64,000 bases of DNA from Nocardia higoensis (GCF_015477835.1 NZ_JADLQN010000007.1:55309-119308), one strand, 5' to 3'; positions 17,705-27,386 are shown, numbered from the stretch's first letter. Translations and numbers: made by a program. Notes: generated from the letters alone by a model not told the origin.

Positions 17705-19054
17705 GTGGGTGAGGAGCTTACGAACGACGCGGTCGACGCCGAGCAGCTCGCCCAGCGTTATCGGGCGCTGATCGAGCACACACCGGACGGGATCTGCGTG
17801 CACGAGCACGGGATCGTCGTCTACGTCAACCATGCCGCGGTGCGGCTCGTCGGCGCGCACGACGCGAGCGACGTCGTCGGTCAACCGCTCACCCGGTTCG
17901 TCGACCGCAGATTCGTGCCCGCGATGCTGCATCGCATCAGCAGACTGACCACAGCGGGCGCGGCCTCGGCGCCCACCGAGATGGAACTGCGACGCCTGGA
18001 CGGCAGCACCGTTCCCGTCGAGACCGTCTCGGTGCTCACCCCGTGGTACGACCACTACGCCTACCAGGTCGTCATCCATGATCTGAGCGCGCAACGCGCC
18101 GCCGAGGACGCGCAGCGCCGCGCCGAACAGCACTTCACCGCCGTGGTCTCGCAGTTGGAGGAAGGCGTGGTGGTGATCGCGCGCGGCGGCGTGATCGAAT
18201 CGGCCAATCCCGCCGCGCTGCGCATCTTCGGCGCGGTGGAGCACGCCGACGACCTGATCGGCCGCGCCATCGAAGACCTGCCATTGGTACTGCTCGACGC
18301 CAACAGCAAACCTCTGCCGGTGACCGAGCATCCGATGGCCCGCACGCTGGCCACCGGCGAACCGTTCACCGGCTACATCTTCGGCGTCGACCGGCGCGAC
18401 GGGCAGCGGCGCTGGCTCTCCGGCAGCAGCAGGCTGCTCAATCCCGGCGACCGATATTCCTCGGCGGTCTCGTCGTTCTCCGACATCACCGAGTTCCGGG
18501 CCAGCCGTCGCCAGCTCGAGTACCAGGCCACCCACGACTCGCTGACCGGGCTGGCGAACCGCGCGCTGATCCTCTCGCAACTGGCGGGCGCTCTCGCCGC
18601 CACCAGCGACGATCTCCCGGTGACCATGGTGCTGTTCATCGACCTCGACGAATTCAAGTCGATCAACGACTCGCTCGGCCACGCCACCGGCGACACCGTG
18701 CTGCAGATCGTGGCCCAACGGCTGCAGCGCGCGCTGCGCGGCGGCGATCTGATCGGCAGGCTCGGCGGCGACGAATTCCTGGTGTTGCTGTCCGCCGATC
18801 CGGCCCGGGTCGACATGGACGACATCATCGAACGGTTGCGCGCCGCGATGGCCGAGCCGATCATCGCCAACGGGCACCGCATCGAGGTACGCGCCTCCGT
18901 CGGCGGCACCGCCCTGGCGCCCGGCGACCCACGCACCCCGGAAGCGGTACTGCACGACGCCGACGTGGCCATGTACCGGGCCAAGCCGCCGGGTCGTCGA
19001 GACCGTTTCGGCACCGGCCACCACCGCGGCATCGACTCCTCGCACGTGGGCTGA
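17705..19054 (+). CDS. PAS-PAS-GGDEF diguanylate cyclase
   Basis: 449 residues: two PAS domains (about 20-135 and 145-265) and a GGDEF domain (about 275-430). The active-site loop is intact (GRLGGDEFLVLL), and RGGD five residues before it forms the inhibitory I-site RxxD. It should make cyclic di-GMP from GTP and be product-inhibited. There is no EAL phosphodiesterase domain and no membrane segment, so the PAS domains probably read a cytosolic signal. GTG start, divergent from the ketosynthase. Confidence 0.9.
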   Translation: MGEELTNDAVDAEQLAQRYRALIEHTPDGICVHEHGIVVYVNHAAVRLVGAHDASDVVGQPLTRFVDRRFVPAMLHRISRLTTAGAASAPTEMELRRLDGSTVPVETVSVLTPWYDHYAYQVVIHDLSAQRAAEDAQRRAEQHFTAVVSQLEEGVVVIARGGVIESANPAALRIFGAVEHADDLIGRAIEDLPLVLLDANSKPLPVTEHPMARTLATGEPFTGYIFGVDRRDGQRRWLSGSSRLLNPGDRYSSAVSSFSDITEFRASRRQLEYQATHDSLTGLANRALILSQLAGALAATSDDLPVTMVLFIDLDEFKSINDSLGHATGDTVLQIVAQRLQRALRGGDLIGRLGGDEFLVLLSADPARVDMDDIIERLRAAMAEPIIANGHRIEVRASVGGTALAPGDPRTPEAVLHDADVAMYRAKPPGRRDRFGTGHHRGIDSSHVG

Positions 19055-19222
19055 CACCGCGTTCACCCGGGCACCACTACTCGGGGCCTCGGGTGACAGC
19101 GACTGCGGCGAACTCCCAGTAGACTCGACAGCTCTGTTTTCCGCCGTGCGCGTATGCCTCCGCGCACGGTATCCCCACGCGGCGCTTCCCCAGCGGACAG
19201 CGGCATCGAGAAGGAGTTCACA

Positions 19223-21523
19223 GTGCCCGACCGCCTCCCCTTGGCCCGCGACACGACCGACGCCGCTGCCGAGCGTGACCGCGAGATCGCCCGCGAGCAG
19301 GAATACCTGACGATGCTCTACGACCGGCTCGACGGGATGCGCGCCTACACCCAGAACCGGTTGCGCACCGTTCTGCTGGAGAACAGCGGGGCCCCGCAAG
19401 CCCGCAGCGAACGGGAATCGTTCACCCAGCTCTACACCGAGGAACTCGCCAAGTTCGACGCCGCCGAGCACGGTCTGTGCTTCGGCCGCATCGACTTGGC
19501 GGCCGAGAGCGAGGAACCCCGATATATCGGCAGGCTGGGCATTCTCGATGAACGCGACGACTACGCCACCCTGCTGCTGGACTGGCGCGCGCCGATGGCC
19601 CGCCCGTTCTACCTGGCCACCACCGCCGCTCCGGACGGGGTGACCCGGCGCAGGCACATCCGCACCCGCAACCGCTCGGTCACCACGATCACCGACGAGT
19701 ATCTCGACCTCGACGCCGCCGAGCGCGCGGGCATGGTCGCCGCCGGGGGCGGCGTCGGCAGCGAGAGCGCGCTGCTGGCCGCCCTCGACGCCGCACGCAC
19801 CGGGCACATGACCGACATCGTCGAGACCATCCAGAGCCAGCAGGACGCGATCATCCGCTCCGAGCACAAGAGCGTGCTGGTCGTCCAGGGCGGGCCCGGC
19901 ACCGGCAAGACCGCTGTCGCCCTGCACCGCGCCGCCTACCTGCTCTACAACTTCCGCCAGCAACTGGCCAAGTCCGGCGTGCTGATCGTCGGCCCGAACG
20001 CCACCTTCCTGGACTACATCGGCCAGGTGTTGCCCTCGCTCGGTGAGACCGGCGTGCTGCTGTCCACCATCGGCGACCTGTATCCGGGAGTGAAGGCGAC
20101 CAGGGCGGACACCCTGCGCGCGGGCGAGATCAAGGGTTCGCTGCGCATTCTCGAGGTGCTCAAACAGGCCGTGCGCGAACGCCAGGAGGTGCCCGCCCAG
20201 CCGATCACGCTGTCCTTCGACGGCTACCCGGTGACGCTGGACAAGAAGATCGCCACCAGGGCTCGGGGCCGGGCGCGGTCCTCGCGCCGCCCGCACAATC
20301 TCGCCCGACCGGTGTTCGCCACTTCCGTCATCGACGCACTCACCGAGCAGCTGGCGCAGACCATGGGCGCGGACCTGTCCGGTGGGCCGAGTCTGCTCAG
20401 CCGCGCCGACCTGGCCGAAATCCGCGACGAGATGAAGTCCGATCCCGTGGTGCAGGCCGCCATCGGGCGGCTGTGGCCGCTGCTGACCCCGCAGCAGGTC
20501 CTCGCCGACCTGCTCGCCGACCCGGACCGCCTCGACAGGGCGGCCCGCTCGCTGGAACCGGAGGAACGCGCCGAACTGCTTCGTCCGGACACCGGTGAAT
20601 TCAGCGCCGCCGACGCTCCGCTGCTCGACGAACTGGCCGAACTCCTCGGTGTGGACGACGCCGAGGAGCGGGAACGCGCCCGGCGGCGCTGGCGATCCAA
20701 GATCGCCGAAGCGCAGGACGCCCTCGACATTCTCACCGGTTCCGCGCCGCAGGACCTCGAAGACGATCTCGATCCGGAGATCCTGATGGCCTACGACCTG
20801 ATCGACGCCGCCCAGCTGGCCGAACGTCAGGATGTGCGGGCCACGCTGACCGCCGCCGAACGCGCGGCCGGGGATCGCACCTGGACCTACGGGCACGTCA
20901 TCGTCGACGAGGCGCAGGAACTCTCGGAGATGGCCTGGCGGATGGTCATGCGTCGCATCCCGAACCGGTGGATGACGGTGGTCGGCGATGTCGCCCAGAC
21001 CGGCGATCCGGCGGGCGCCTCGTCCTGGCGGGAAGTGCTGGAACCGTATGTCGCCCAGCGCTGGAAGCTGACCGAACTGACCGTCAACTACCGCACTCCC
21101 TCGGAGATCATGTCCGTCGCCGCCGACGTACTCGCCGCCATCGATCCGGGGGCGAGCGCGCCGCGGTCGGTGCGCGAATCCGGGCACCCGCCGGTGGCGC
21201 ACCGAGTCGGGCGTGACGAGCTGGCCGGCCGGGTCGCCGCCGTGGTGACCGAACGGCGGGGACCGGGCACTGCCTCGGTGATCGCGCCCGCCGACCTGAT
21301 TGCCGAGCTGGCGGAACTGGAAGGCGAATCGGTGCGGGTGCTGACGGTGCAGCAGGTCAAGGGTCTGGAGTTCGACGACGTGGTGCTGGTGGAACCCGCG
21401 GGCCTGATCGAGGAGTCCCCGCGTGGGCTCAACGATCTGTACGTGGCGCTGACGCGCGCCACCCAGCGGTTGATCGTCGTGCACTGCGCGGACCTTCCCG
21501 AGGTGCTCGCCGCGCTCGCCTGA
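19223..21523 (+). CDS. HelD-like superfamily I helicase / RNA polymerase-recycling factor
   Basis: 766 residues. An N-terminal coiled-coil arm (about 1-110) precedes the split helicase core: Walker A GGPGTGKTAVALHRAAYL, Walker B region IVDEAQELSEMAW, motif VGDVAQTGDP, and C-terminal LYVALTRATQRLIVVH. HelD proteins pull stalled RNA polymerase off DNA using ATP; some actinobacterial relatives give rifampicin tolerance. Start GTG at 19223 follows AAGGAG; an ATG at 19154 lacks such a site. UvrD itself is excluded by the arm and by the spacing of motifs. Confidence 0.85.
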   Translation: MPDRLPLARDTTDAAAERDREIAREQEYLTMLYDRLDGMRAYTQNRLRTVLLENSGAPQARSERESFTQLYTEELAKFDAAEHGLCFGRIDLAAESEEPRYIGRLGILDERDDYATLLLDWRAPMARPFYLATTAAPDGVTRRRHIRTRNRSVTTITDEYLDLDAAERAGMVAAGGGVGSESALLAALDAARTGHMTDIVETIQSQQDAIIRSEHKSVLVVQGGPGTGKTAVALHRAAYLLYNFRQQLAKSGVLIVGPNATFLDYIGQVLPSLGETGVLLSTIGDLYPGVKATRADTLRAGEIKGSLRILEVLKQAVRERQEVPAQPITLSFDGYPVTLDKKIATRARGRARSSRRPHNLARPVFATSVIDALTEQLAQTMGADLSGGPSLLSRADLAEIRDEMKSDPVVQAAIGRLWPLLTPQQVLADLLADPDRLDRAARSLEPEERAELLRPDTGEFSAADAPLLDELAELLGVDDAEERERARRRWRSKIAEAQDALDILTGSAPQDLEDDLDPEILMAYDLIDAAQLAERQDVRATLTAAERAAGDRTWTYGHVIVDEAQELSEMAWRMVMRRIPNRWMTVVGDVAQTGDPAGASSWREVLEPYVAQRWKLTELTVNYRTPSEIMSVAADVLAAIDPGASAPRSVRESGHPPVAHRVGRDELAGRVAAVVTERRGPGTASVIAPADLIAELAELEGESVRVLTVQQVKGLEFDDVVLVEPAGLIEESPRGLNDLYVALTRATQRLIVVHCADLPEVLAALA

Positions 21524-21534
21524 CCCGACACACA

Positions 21535-21574
21535 CGAACTCCGCACCCCGGAACACGCCGGGATGCGGAGTTCG
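21535..21574. terminator. Convergent terminator, helD-like gene and usp
   Basis: A 17-bp stem with one mismatch (21535-21551 with 21558-21574, loop of 6) between the two convergent stop codons. Confidence 0.8.
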
Positions 21575-21585
21575 CAGGGACCGAT

Positions 21586-22038
21586 CTAGCGCACGGTGTG
21601 CACGATCAGCACGTCCGAGCGCGACTTGCGCGCGACATCGGAGGGCACCGAACCCAGCAGACGCCCGGCCAAGGTGTTCAAGCCCCGGTTGCCGACGACC
21701 AGCAGGTCCGCGTCGGTCTCCTTGATCAGCGCGAGCAGCGACTCGACGGGCTCGCCCACGATCGGGCGCTCGACGATGTCCTCGGCGCCCGCGGCAGCGG
21801 CCTTGTCCCGGGCGATGCGCAGGATCTCGGTGGTCGGAGCCGACCCGCGGACCTGGTAGGCCTCGTCCTTGAGCACATCGGCGGCCGCGGCGATCTCCCG
21901 GTCGTCGGTCGGGTAGTAGGCGCAGGCCACGATGAGGGTGGCTCCGGCGTCGGCCGCCAGCGCGGCGGCCTTCTCGACTGCCACGTACGACGAGTCCGAG
22001 CCATCGGTACCGACGACAATGGTCCGGTAGGCGGTCAT
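21586..22038 (-). CDS. Universal stress protein (Rv1636-like)
   Basis: 150 residues, a single UspA domain. The nucleotide-binding motif G-x2-G-x9-G-S is present (GNRG...LLGS), so it should bind ATP or, like the mycobacterial orthologue in this position, cAMP. ATG 22036-22038 follows GGAGGAG. It is a monocistronic gene between the helicase and the AraC/VOC pair. Involvement in the dormancy response is possible, but no DevR box is seen upstream. Confidence 0.88.
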   Translation of the reverse strand: MTAYRTIVVGTDGSDSSYVAVEKAAALAADAGATLIVACAYYPTDDREIAAAADVLKDEAYQVRGSAPTTEILRIARDKAAAAGAEDIVERPIVGEPVESLLALIKETDADLLVVGNRGLNTLAGRLLGSVPSDVARKSRSDVLIVHTVR

Positions 22039-22470
22039 TTCTCCTCCAACTATGCGGGTCGGGTGCCTACGCTCAGCACTCCCGGCATGTCGGGCTCCGG
22101 CGCGGCGACTGGATCGACGATAGCCCCTCCGGGTGCGAAAACCGCATAATTCGCAACACATCACACTTCGCCATGTCATCCCGGCACCGATTCCGGACCG
22201 GCCGCGATTGGGCCCGGCCCCGACCCACCAGGGCGGATGAGAATTCTCCGGCGCACATCCTGTGAACAGTCACAACGATTCCGAAGAGGCTTGGCACGCT
22301 GGGATATTGATCACAACGAGGTGAATCGCCACGCTCGTCGAACTCGGCCCCGTCCCGACGCGCGACGCGGCCGTTGACCAGTCCTGTTACCCGGACCACA
22401 GCAGATCTCGCCGAAATACGAATGCAGCCGTCATCGGTGTCGGGATGCCGCCGAAAATCTGCTGCCGGAA
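22039..22470. other. 432-bp intergenic region with one palindrome
   Basis: No credible gene is seen. It must contain the usp promoter. TGTGA-ACAG-TCACA at 22261-22274 is a short perfect inverted repeat; its 4-bp spacing is too short for a standard CRP site. Nothing else stands out. Confidence 0.5.
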
Positions 22471-23325
22471 TTACCGGGCGGCATGCCGAACGGCGTCGGG
22501 CACAAATCGACCGGATCCCGCCGCGGAATGTCGCGCATACTCCGAGGGCGACATTCCGATCTCCGCGGCGAACTCCCGGGAGAAATGTGCCTGGTCGAAA
22601 TAACCGAGTTCCACCGCCAGCGCGGCCAAATCCGTGATATCGCCGCGCGCGAGCAGATCCGCTCCGTCCTGCAGTCGATGGCGGCGCAGCACCCACTTCG
22701 GGCTCGCGCCCACGTATCGGGCGAACATGCGCTGCAGGGTGCGGATCGACACCCCGAATCGCTCGGTCACCTGGTCCACCCGGGTCAGCTCGCGATCGTG
22801 CTCCATCGCCTCGACGATGCGCAGCACCAGGCGATACACCTCGTCCGGCTCACCCGCCCTGGCCGCCAGCCACTGCTCCACCAGTGCGCGACGCGATCGA
22901 TCGTCGTCTTCGGCGAGTACCCGTTCGCCGAAGTCTTCCGAGTCCGGGAAGACCTCGCGCAGTTCGACACTGCGATCGCGGAGCGCACCGACATCCGAGC
23001 CGGTATACGCGCCGAAACCGCCCGGGCGAAAGCGCACACCGAATACTCTTCCCGCACCGGTCAATTCGCGCGTATAGCGGGTGGTGACCACACCGTTGAC
23101 GAAGGCGCCCGTGCGAGTCGCGCTGCGTTCGAAGGTCATGTTCACACATGGGAACGGCAGCACTTCGGCGCGATATGCGGGCCGGTCGCGCAGGTCCCAG
23201 TCCACCAGCCAGTACCAGTGCACGAAGCGGCCCACCGACGGTCCGGGCCGCAGCCGGCGCAGGCTGCGATGCCGGGACTGCTCACGCGGATGCAGGATGC
23301 CTTTCTCCCCCGGGTCAGCCTCCAT
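22471..23325 (-). CDS. AraC family transcriptional regulator
   Basis: 284 residues. The N-terminal half (about 20-150) is a sensor of the DUF6597 type (VGRFVHWYWLVDWDL, GVRFRPGGFGAY); the C-terminal half has two helix-turn-helices, the second in DLAALAVELGYFDQAHFSREF followed by EIGMSPSEYAR. It is divergent from a VOC protein gene 67 bp away, the likely target. Confidence 0.85.
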   Translation of the reverse strand: MEADPGEKGILHPREQSRHRSLRRLRPGPSVGRFVHWYWLVDWDLRDRPAYRAEVLPFPCVNMTFERSATRTGAFVNGVVTTRYTRELTGAGRVFGVRFRPGGFGAYTGSDVGALRDRSVELREVFPDSEDFGERVLAEDDDRSRRALVEQWLAARAGEPDEVYRLVLRIVEAMEHDRELTRVDQVTERFGVSIRTLQRMFARYVGASPKWVLRRHRLQDGADLLARGDITDLAALAVELGYFDQAHFSREFAAEIGMSPSEYARHSAAGSGRFVPDAVRHAAR

Positions 23326-23392
23326 GGCGCGCTCCGCCGGATTGTCGCCTTCTTACAAGCTCGCCGCGCCGCGGGTCGGCAGACTCGAAGCC

Positions 23393-23863
23393 ATGACAGC
23401 GAAGGTGAATCCGATCCCCGACGGCTACCACTCGATCACGTGCTTCCTGGCGGTCGCCGACGGCAACGCGGCGATCGACTTCTACTCCGAGGTGTTCGGA
23501 GCCGAAGTGCTCAGCCGCAACGACCTGCCCGACGGCAGCCCCGCGCATGCCGAACTGCGTATCGGCGATTCCACCGTCCAGGTCGGCCTTCCGGTGCCCG
23601 AGCACGGCGTGCTCGCCCCCAACGGCGAATGGGTGCACACCTCGATCGTGCACTACTGCCCCGATGTCGACGCGGTGATCCGGCGGGCCACCGAACACGG
23701 CGCCCGCGGCGTGGAAGAACCGCAGACGTTCGTCACCGGAGATCGCTTCGCGGTGGTTCTCGACCCGTTCGGGCACCGCTGGGTGGTGATGACCCGGGTG
23801 GAGGACGTCTCCCGCGAGGAAGGCGAGCGCCGCGTGAACGAGTGGCTGGCCACCCAGTCCTGA
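23393..23863 (+). CDS. VOC (glyoxalase/bleomycin-resistance) family protein
   Basis: 156 residues with the paired beta-alpha-beta-beta-beta units of the vicinal oxygen chelate fold: SITCFLAVADGNAAIDFYSEVFGAE at the start and FAVVLDPFGHRWVVMTRVED near the end. This PhnB-like pattern fits many dimeric metalloenzymes; substrate unknown. ATG 23393 is chosen because homology begins there. Probably controlled by the divergent AraC regulator. Confidence 0.8.
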   Translation: MTAKVNPIPDGYHSITCFLAVADGNAAIDFYSEVFGAEVLSRNDLPDGSPAHAELRIGDSTVQVGLPVPEHGVLAPNGEWVHTSIVHYCPDVDAVIRRATEHGARGVEEPQTFVTGDRFAVVLDPFGHRWVVMTRVEDVSREEGERRVNEWLATQS

Positions 23864-23905
23864 TCGACCGGAAGAAACTGCGACGCGGCACGGCGCGGGC
23901 ACGGC

Positions 23906-26080
23906 TCAGCTCAACCCCGCGGCATCCATGCCGCGCAGTTCCTTCTTCAGATCCGCGATCTCGTCACGCAACCGACCGGCCAGCTCGAACTGCAACTCCC
24001 GCGCGGCATTCATCATCTGATCGGTGAGCTGAGCGACCAGATCGGCCAATTCGGCGCGCGGCATCGTCTTCACGTCGCGGTCCTCGAGCACACCCGCGCT
24101 CATCGCCCGGCCGGGCTCGCCCTGCGCACGGCGACCCCGGCTGGCGTTGCGGCCCGAGCCGCCGATCTCCACCTCGGTCTCCTCGGCCTCGCGATAGACC
24201 TGATCGAGGATGTCGGCGATCTTCTTGCGCAGCGGCTGCGGGTCGATCCCCATCTCCTCGTTGTAGGCGATCTGCTTGGCCCGGCGCCGCTCGGTCTCCT
24301 CGATCGCGTGCTGCATGGAGTCGGTGATCTTGTCGGCGTACATGTGCACCTCGCCGGAGACGTTGCGCGCCGCACGGCCGATGGTCTGGATCAAGCTGGT
24401 GCTGCTGCGCAGAAAGCCTTCCTTGTCGGCGTCGAGAATCGCCACCAGGGAGACCTCGGGCAGGTCCAGCCCCTCACGCAGCAGGTTGATGCCGACCAGC
24501 ACGTCGTATTCACCCAGCCGCAGTTGCCGCAGCAGCTCCACCCGGCGCAGGGTGTCGATCTCGGAGTGCAGGTAGCGCACCCGCACGCCGAGACCGAGCA
24601 GATAGTCGGTGAGATCCTCGGCCATCTTCTTGGTCAATGTCGTGACCAGCACCCGCTCGTCGCGGTCGGTGCGCAGCCGGATCTCGTGCAGCAGGTCGTC
24701 GATCTGGCCGTTGGTCGGCTTGACCACCACCAGCGGATCCACCAGACCGGTCGGGCGGATGACCTGCTCGACCACCTCGCCGCCGGTCTGCCCCAGTTCG
24801 TAGGGCCCGGGAGTGGCGGACAGATAGACCACCTGACCGATCCGCTCGGCGAACTCCTCCCAGGTGAGCGGGCGATTGTCCACGGCGGATGGCAGACGGA
24901 AGCCGTACTCGACCAGATTGCGCTTGCGCGACATGTCGCCTTCGTACATGCCGCCGATCTGCGGGACGGTCACGTGCGACTCGTCGATGACGAGCAGGAA
25001 ATCCTCCGGGAAGTAGTCCAGCAGCGTCGCGGGCGCGGACCCGGCCGGGCGGCCGTCGATGTGGCGGGAGTAGTTCTCGATACCGGAGCAGAAGCCGACC
25101 TGGCGGATCATCTCCAGGTCGTACTGGGTGCGCATACGCAGGCGTTGGGCCTCGAGCAGCTTGCCCTGCCGTTCCAGTTCGGCCAGCCGCTGTTCGAGTT
25201 CGGCCTCGATGTCGGCCACCGCACGTTCCATCCGGTCGGGGCCCGCCACGTAGTGCGTGGCCGGGAAGATGCGCACGGTGTCCACCTGACGCACCACGTC
25301 GCCGGTCAGCGGGTGCAGGTAGTACAGCGCTTCGATCTCGTCGCCGAAGAACTCGATGCGCACGGCGAGTTCCTCATAGGACGGGATGATCTCGACGGTG
25401 TCGCCGCGTACCCGGAACGATCCGCGGGTGAACGACAGGTCGTTGCGGGTGTACTGGACGTCCACCAGCAGCCGCAGCAGCGCGTCGCGATCGACCTCGG
25501 AGCCGACCTCGAGGGCCACCGACCTGTCCAGGTACGACTGCGGGGTGCCGAGGCCGTAGATACACGACACCGAGGCGACCACCACCACGTCGCGCCGGGA
25601 CAGCAGACTCGAGGTGGCGGCGTGACGCAACCGCTCCACGTCGTCGTTGATCGAACTGTCCTTCTCGATATAGGTGTCGGTCTGGGCGATGTAGGCCTCG
25701 GGTTGGTAGTAGTCGTAGTAGGAGACGAAGTACTCGACCGCGTTGTGCGGAAGCATCTCGCGCAGCTCGTTGGCCAGCTGGGCGGCCAGGGTCTTGTTCG
25801 GTGCCATCACCAGCGTGGGGCGTTGCAGTCGTTCGATCAGCCACGCGGTGGTCGCCGACTTTCCGGTGCCGGTGGCGCCGAGCAGCACCACGTCCTTCTC
25901 ACCGGCGCGGACGCGCCGCTCGAGTTCGGCGATGGCGGCGGGCTGGTCACCGGCCGGCTTGTGCTCGCTGACCACCTCGAAGTGGCCCTCGACACGCTCG
26001 ATGGAGCCGACCGGGCGGAACTCCGAGTGCGCGAGAGGCGTGCTCTCGTCCTCGGCGGGGATCTCGGTAGCGAAAGCCAT
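23906..26080 (-). CDS. uvrB: Excinuclease ABC subunit B
   Basis: 724 residues. Helicase motifs include Walker A LLGATGTGKSATTAWLIE and DEAD-like LLVIDESHVTVPQIGGMY; the beta-hairpin region YDYYQPEAY and the C-terminal UVR domain (LAELVAQ-like, here ELADLVAQLTDQM) are present. It verifies lesions handed over by UvrA and recruits UvrC. Start ATG 26078-26080 (MAFATEIP) matches mycobacterial UvrB; a frame open to 26206 is an artefact. Six bases separate it from a damage-type -10 box, so the mRNA is probably leaderless. Confidence 0.97.
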   Translation of the reverse strand: MAFATEIPAEDESTPLAHSEFRPVGSIERVEGHFEVVSEHKPAGDQPAAIAELERRVRAGEKDVVLLGATGTGKSATTAWLIERLQRPTLVMAPNKTLAAQLANELREMLPHNAVEYFVSYYDYYQPEAYIAQTDTYIEKDSSINDDVERLRHAATSSLLSRRDVVVVASVSCIYGLGTPQSYLDRSVALEVGSEVDRDALLRLLVDVQYTRNDLSFTRGSFRVRGDTVEIIPSYEELAVRIEFFGDEIEALYYLHPLTGDVVRQVDTVRIFPATHYVAGPDRMERAVADIEAELEQRLAELERQGKLLEAQRLRMRTQYDLEMIRQVGFCSGIENYSRHIDGRPAGSAPATLLDYFPEDFLLVIDESHVTVPQIGGMYEGDMSRKRNLVEYGFRLPSAVDNRPLTWEEFAERIGQVVYLSATPGPYELGQTGGEVVEQVIRPTGLVDPLVVVKPTNGQIDDLLHEIRLRTDRDERVLVTTLTKKMAEDLTDYLLGLGVRVRYLHSEIDTLRRVELLRQLRLGEYDVLVGINLLREGLDLPEVSLVAILDADKEGFLRSSTSLIQTIGRAARNVSGEVHMYADKITDSMQHAIEETERRRAKQIAYNEEMGIDPQPLRKKIADILDQVYREAEETEVEIGGSGRNASRGRRAQGEPGRAMSAGVLEDRDVKTMPRAELADLVAQLTDQMMNAARELQFELAGRLRDEIADLKKELRGMDAAGLS

Positions 26081-26086
26081 GACACC

Positions 26087-26109
26087 AGCGTAATTGCGGG
26101 GACCGACAG
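26087..26109 (-). promoter_or_regulatory. RecA-NDp (PafBC-type) damage promoter of uvrB
   Basis: On the minus strand CTGTCGGTC (26101-26109), exactly 8 nt, then TACGCT (26087-26092). Seven of nine upstream positions and the full TAnnnT fit the consensus. The predicted transcript starts at or beside the ATG. Confidence 0.7.
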
Positions 26110-26335
26110 AATCCCTGGAGCGGGCCGGACTCCCCTCCGGCCCGGCCCGGCTCACCGCCCGGTCCACCGGTGAGGATCCGGATCGGAACACGCGCTCGGG
26201 CCGCACCAGGATAGGCCATCAGCTACCATTCAGCAACATATTCGCCGGTCGACTATCCGGACCGGGCGGTACGGCAACCTCCCCCTACCGGTCGGTCGGA
26301 CGCATCGTCACGTCGGCACCGGTAGATTTCGATCC

Positions 26336-26857
26336 ATGACGCAGGCACCCGTGCACGTGCACCGGCCCAAGGTCGAGCACTTCGATGTGGCGAACAAGAC
26401 CAACACCGACCCGAAGGGTTTCGTCCGCACGGTCGAGCGTTACCAGGTGGAACCGTGGGGGCTGTACATGGCGCGACACTCCGATCACCCCGAGTTCCAC
26501 TACCTGCAGTCCTGGCTGCTGCCGCGACTGTCGTTGCGCGTCACCGTCTTCGATTTCACCCCGGCATGTCCCCGCGATCAGGATTTCTACCTCGACCTCG
26601 GCGTCTTCGCCCAGGTCGAGCCGGACCTGTGGCGTTCGGTGGACCACTATCTCGACATCGTCGTACGAACCGGACGCGAGACCGAACTGCTCGACGTGGA
26701 CGAGCTTCTTGCCGCGCACGCCACCGGTTTGCTGACCGCCGCCGAGGCCCAGGCCGCCGTGGAGAACGCGACTCGCACGATCGACGGAATCGCCGCGCAC
26801 GGATACTCGCTGGAACGGTGGCTCGACTCGCTCGGCGTCACACTCACCTGGCGCTGA
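26336..26857 (+). CDS. DUF402 domain protein
   Basis: 173 residues. The C-terminal half contains FYLDLGVFAQVEPDLWRSVDHYLDIVVR and LDVDELLAAHATGLLT, the acidic DUF402 pattern found in FomD-like nucleotide phosphohydrolases. The M. tuberculosis gene between uvrB and coaE (Rv1632c) is, from memory, of similar size, which supports this place in the order. Hydrolysis of a nucleotide conjugate is possible but unproven. Confidence 0.75.
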   Translation: MTQAPVHVHRPKVEHFDVANKTNTDPKGFVRTVERYQVEPWGLYMARHSDHPEFHYLQSWLLPRLSLRVTVFDFTPACPRDQDFYLDLGVFAQVEPDLWRSVDHYLDIVVRTGRETELLDVDELLAAHATGLLTAAEAQAAVENATRTIDGIAAHGYSLERWLDSLGVTLTWR

Positions 26858-26872
26858 ACAGACCGGAAAACA

Positions 26873-26906
26873 CGTATGGCCCGGCGGAGATCCGCCGGGC
26901 CATACG
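26873..26906. terminator. Convergent terminator hairpin
   Basis: A perfect 16-bp inverted repeat (26873-26888 with 26891-26906, 2-nt centre) between the DUF402 gene and the convergent secreted-protein gene. Confidence 0.8.
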
Positions 26907-26924
26907 CACGGATTCGAGTGCGGA

Positions 26925-27362
26925 TCAGCCCGCCGACAGGCTCGGGAGCAATCCGCCGAGGCCGCCGCCACAGGACGCGCTGCCGGTGAATCCGCCGGAT
27001 CCCTCGGCGACCTGGACGGTCACCGAGTCGCTGATCAGCAGCTGCCTGGCCTCCAGCCGGTGCGAACCGGCGGTGGTCGGCTTCCACTTGATGGTGACCT
27101 TGTCGCTGAGGATCGAGGGCTTGACCGGGCTGCCCGGGATCGCCACACCGTTGTCGGTGAATTTGACCTCGGTCAGCCGGTCGATGTCGACCCGCGCGGT
27201 CAGGGTGTAGGAGCAGTCGACCTTGTGGTTCTCGCCGGACACGGAGAGATCGCCGACCCAGGCGGCGGCGTGCGGAGCGGTGAGAACCGCGGTGGCGACC
27301 ATGGCCCCGAAGGCCGACGCGCCGAAACCGGCGCGCCGCAGGTGACGGTGTGATGCTGTCAT
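26925..27362 (-). CDS. Secreted protein of unknown function, Ig-like
   Basis: 145 residues. A basic N-terminus and hydrophobic stretch ending in TAPHAAAW form a signal peptide with cleavage near residue 34. The mature part is beta-rich (VKDC-like YTLTARVDIDRL, VTIKWKPTTAGSHRLEAR), suggesting one Ig-like domain, then a Gly/Ser-rich end with a second Cys. Two Cys residues may form a disulfide. No family name can be given. Its leader has a 20-bp palindrome. Confidence 0.7.
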   Translation of the reverse strand: MTASHRHLRRAGFGASAFGAMVATAVLTAPHAAAWVGDLSVSGENHKVDCSYTLTARVDIDRLTEVKFTDNGVAIPGSPVKPSILSDKVTIKWKPTTAGSHRLEARQLLISDSVTVQVAEGSGGFTGSASCGGGLGGLLPSLSAG

Positions 27363-27386
27363 GGGCGTTGCAACTTCCTGTCTTCC

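Noticed and set aside
17684..21556. 1290-codon open frame on the minus strand
   Set aside because: It is antisense to the diguanylate cyclase and helicase genes, which have complete domain motifs. No recognisable protein content.
22261..22274. CRP/FNR site TGTGA-N4-TCACA
   Set aside because: CRP and FNR sites need a longer spacer between half-sites; the 4-bp gap does not fit. Kept only as a note in the intergenic entry.
24308..26173. 621-codon open frame on the plus strand
   Set aside because: Antisense shadow of uvrB.
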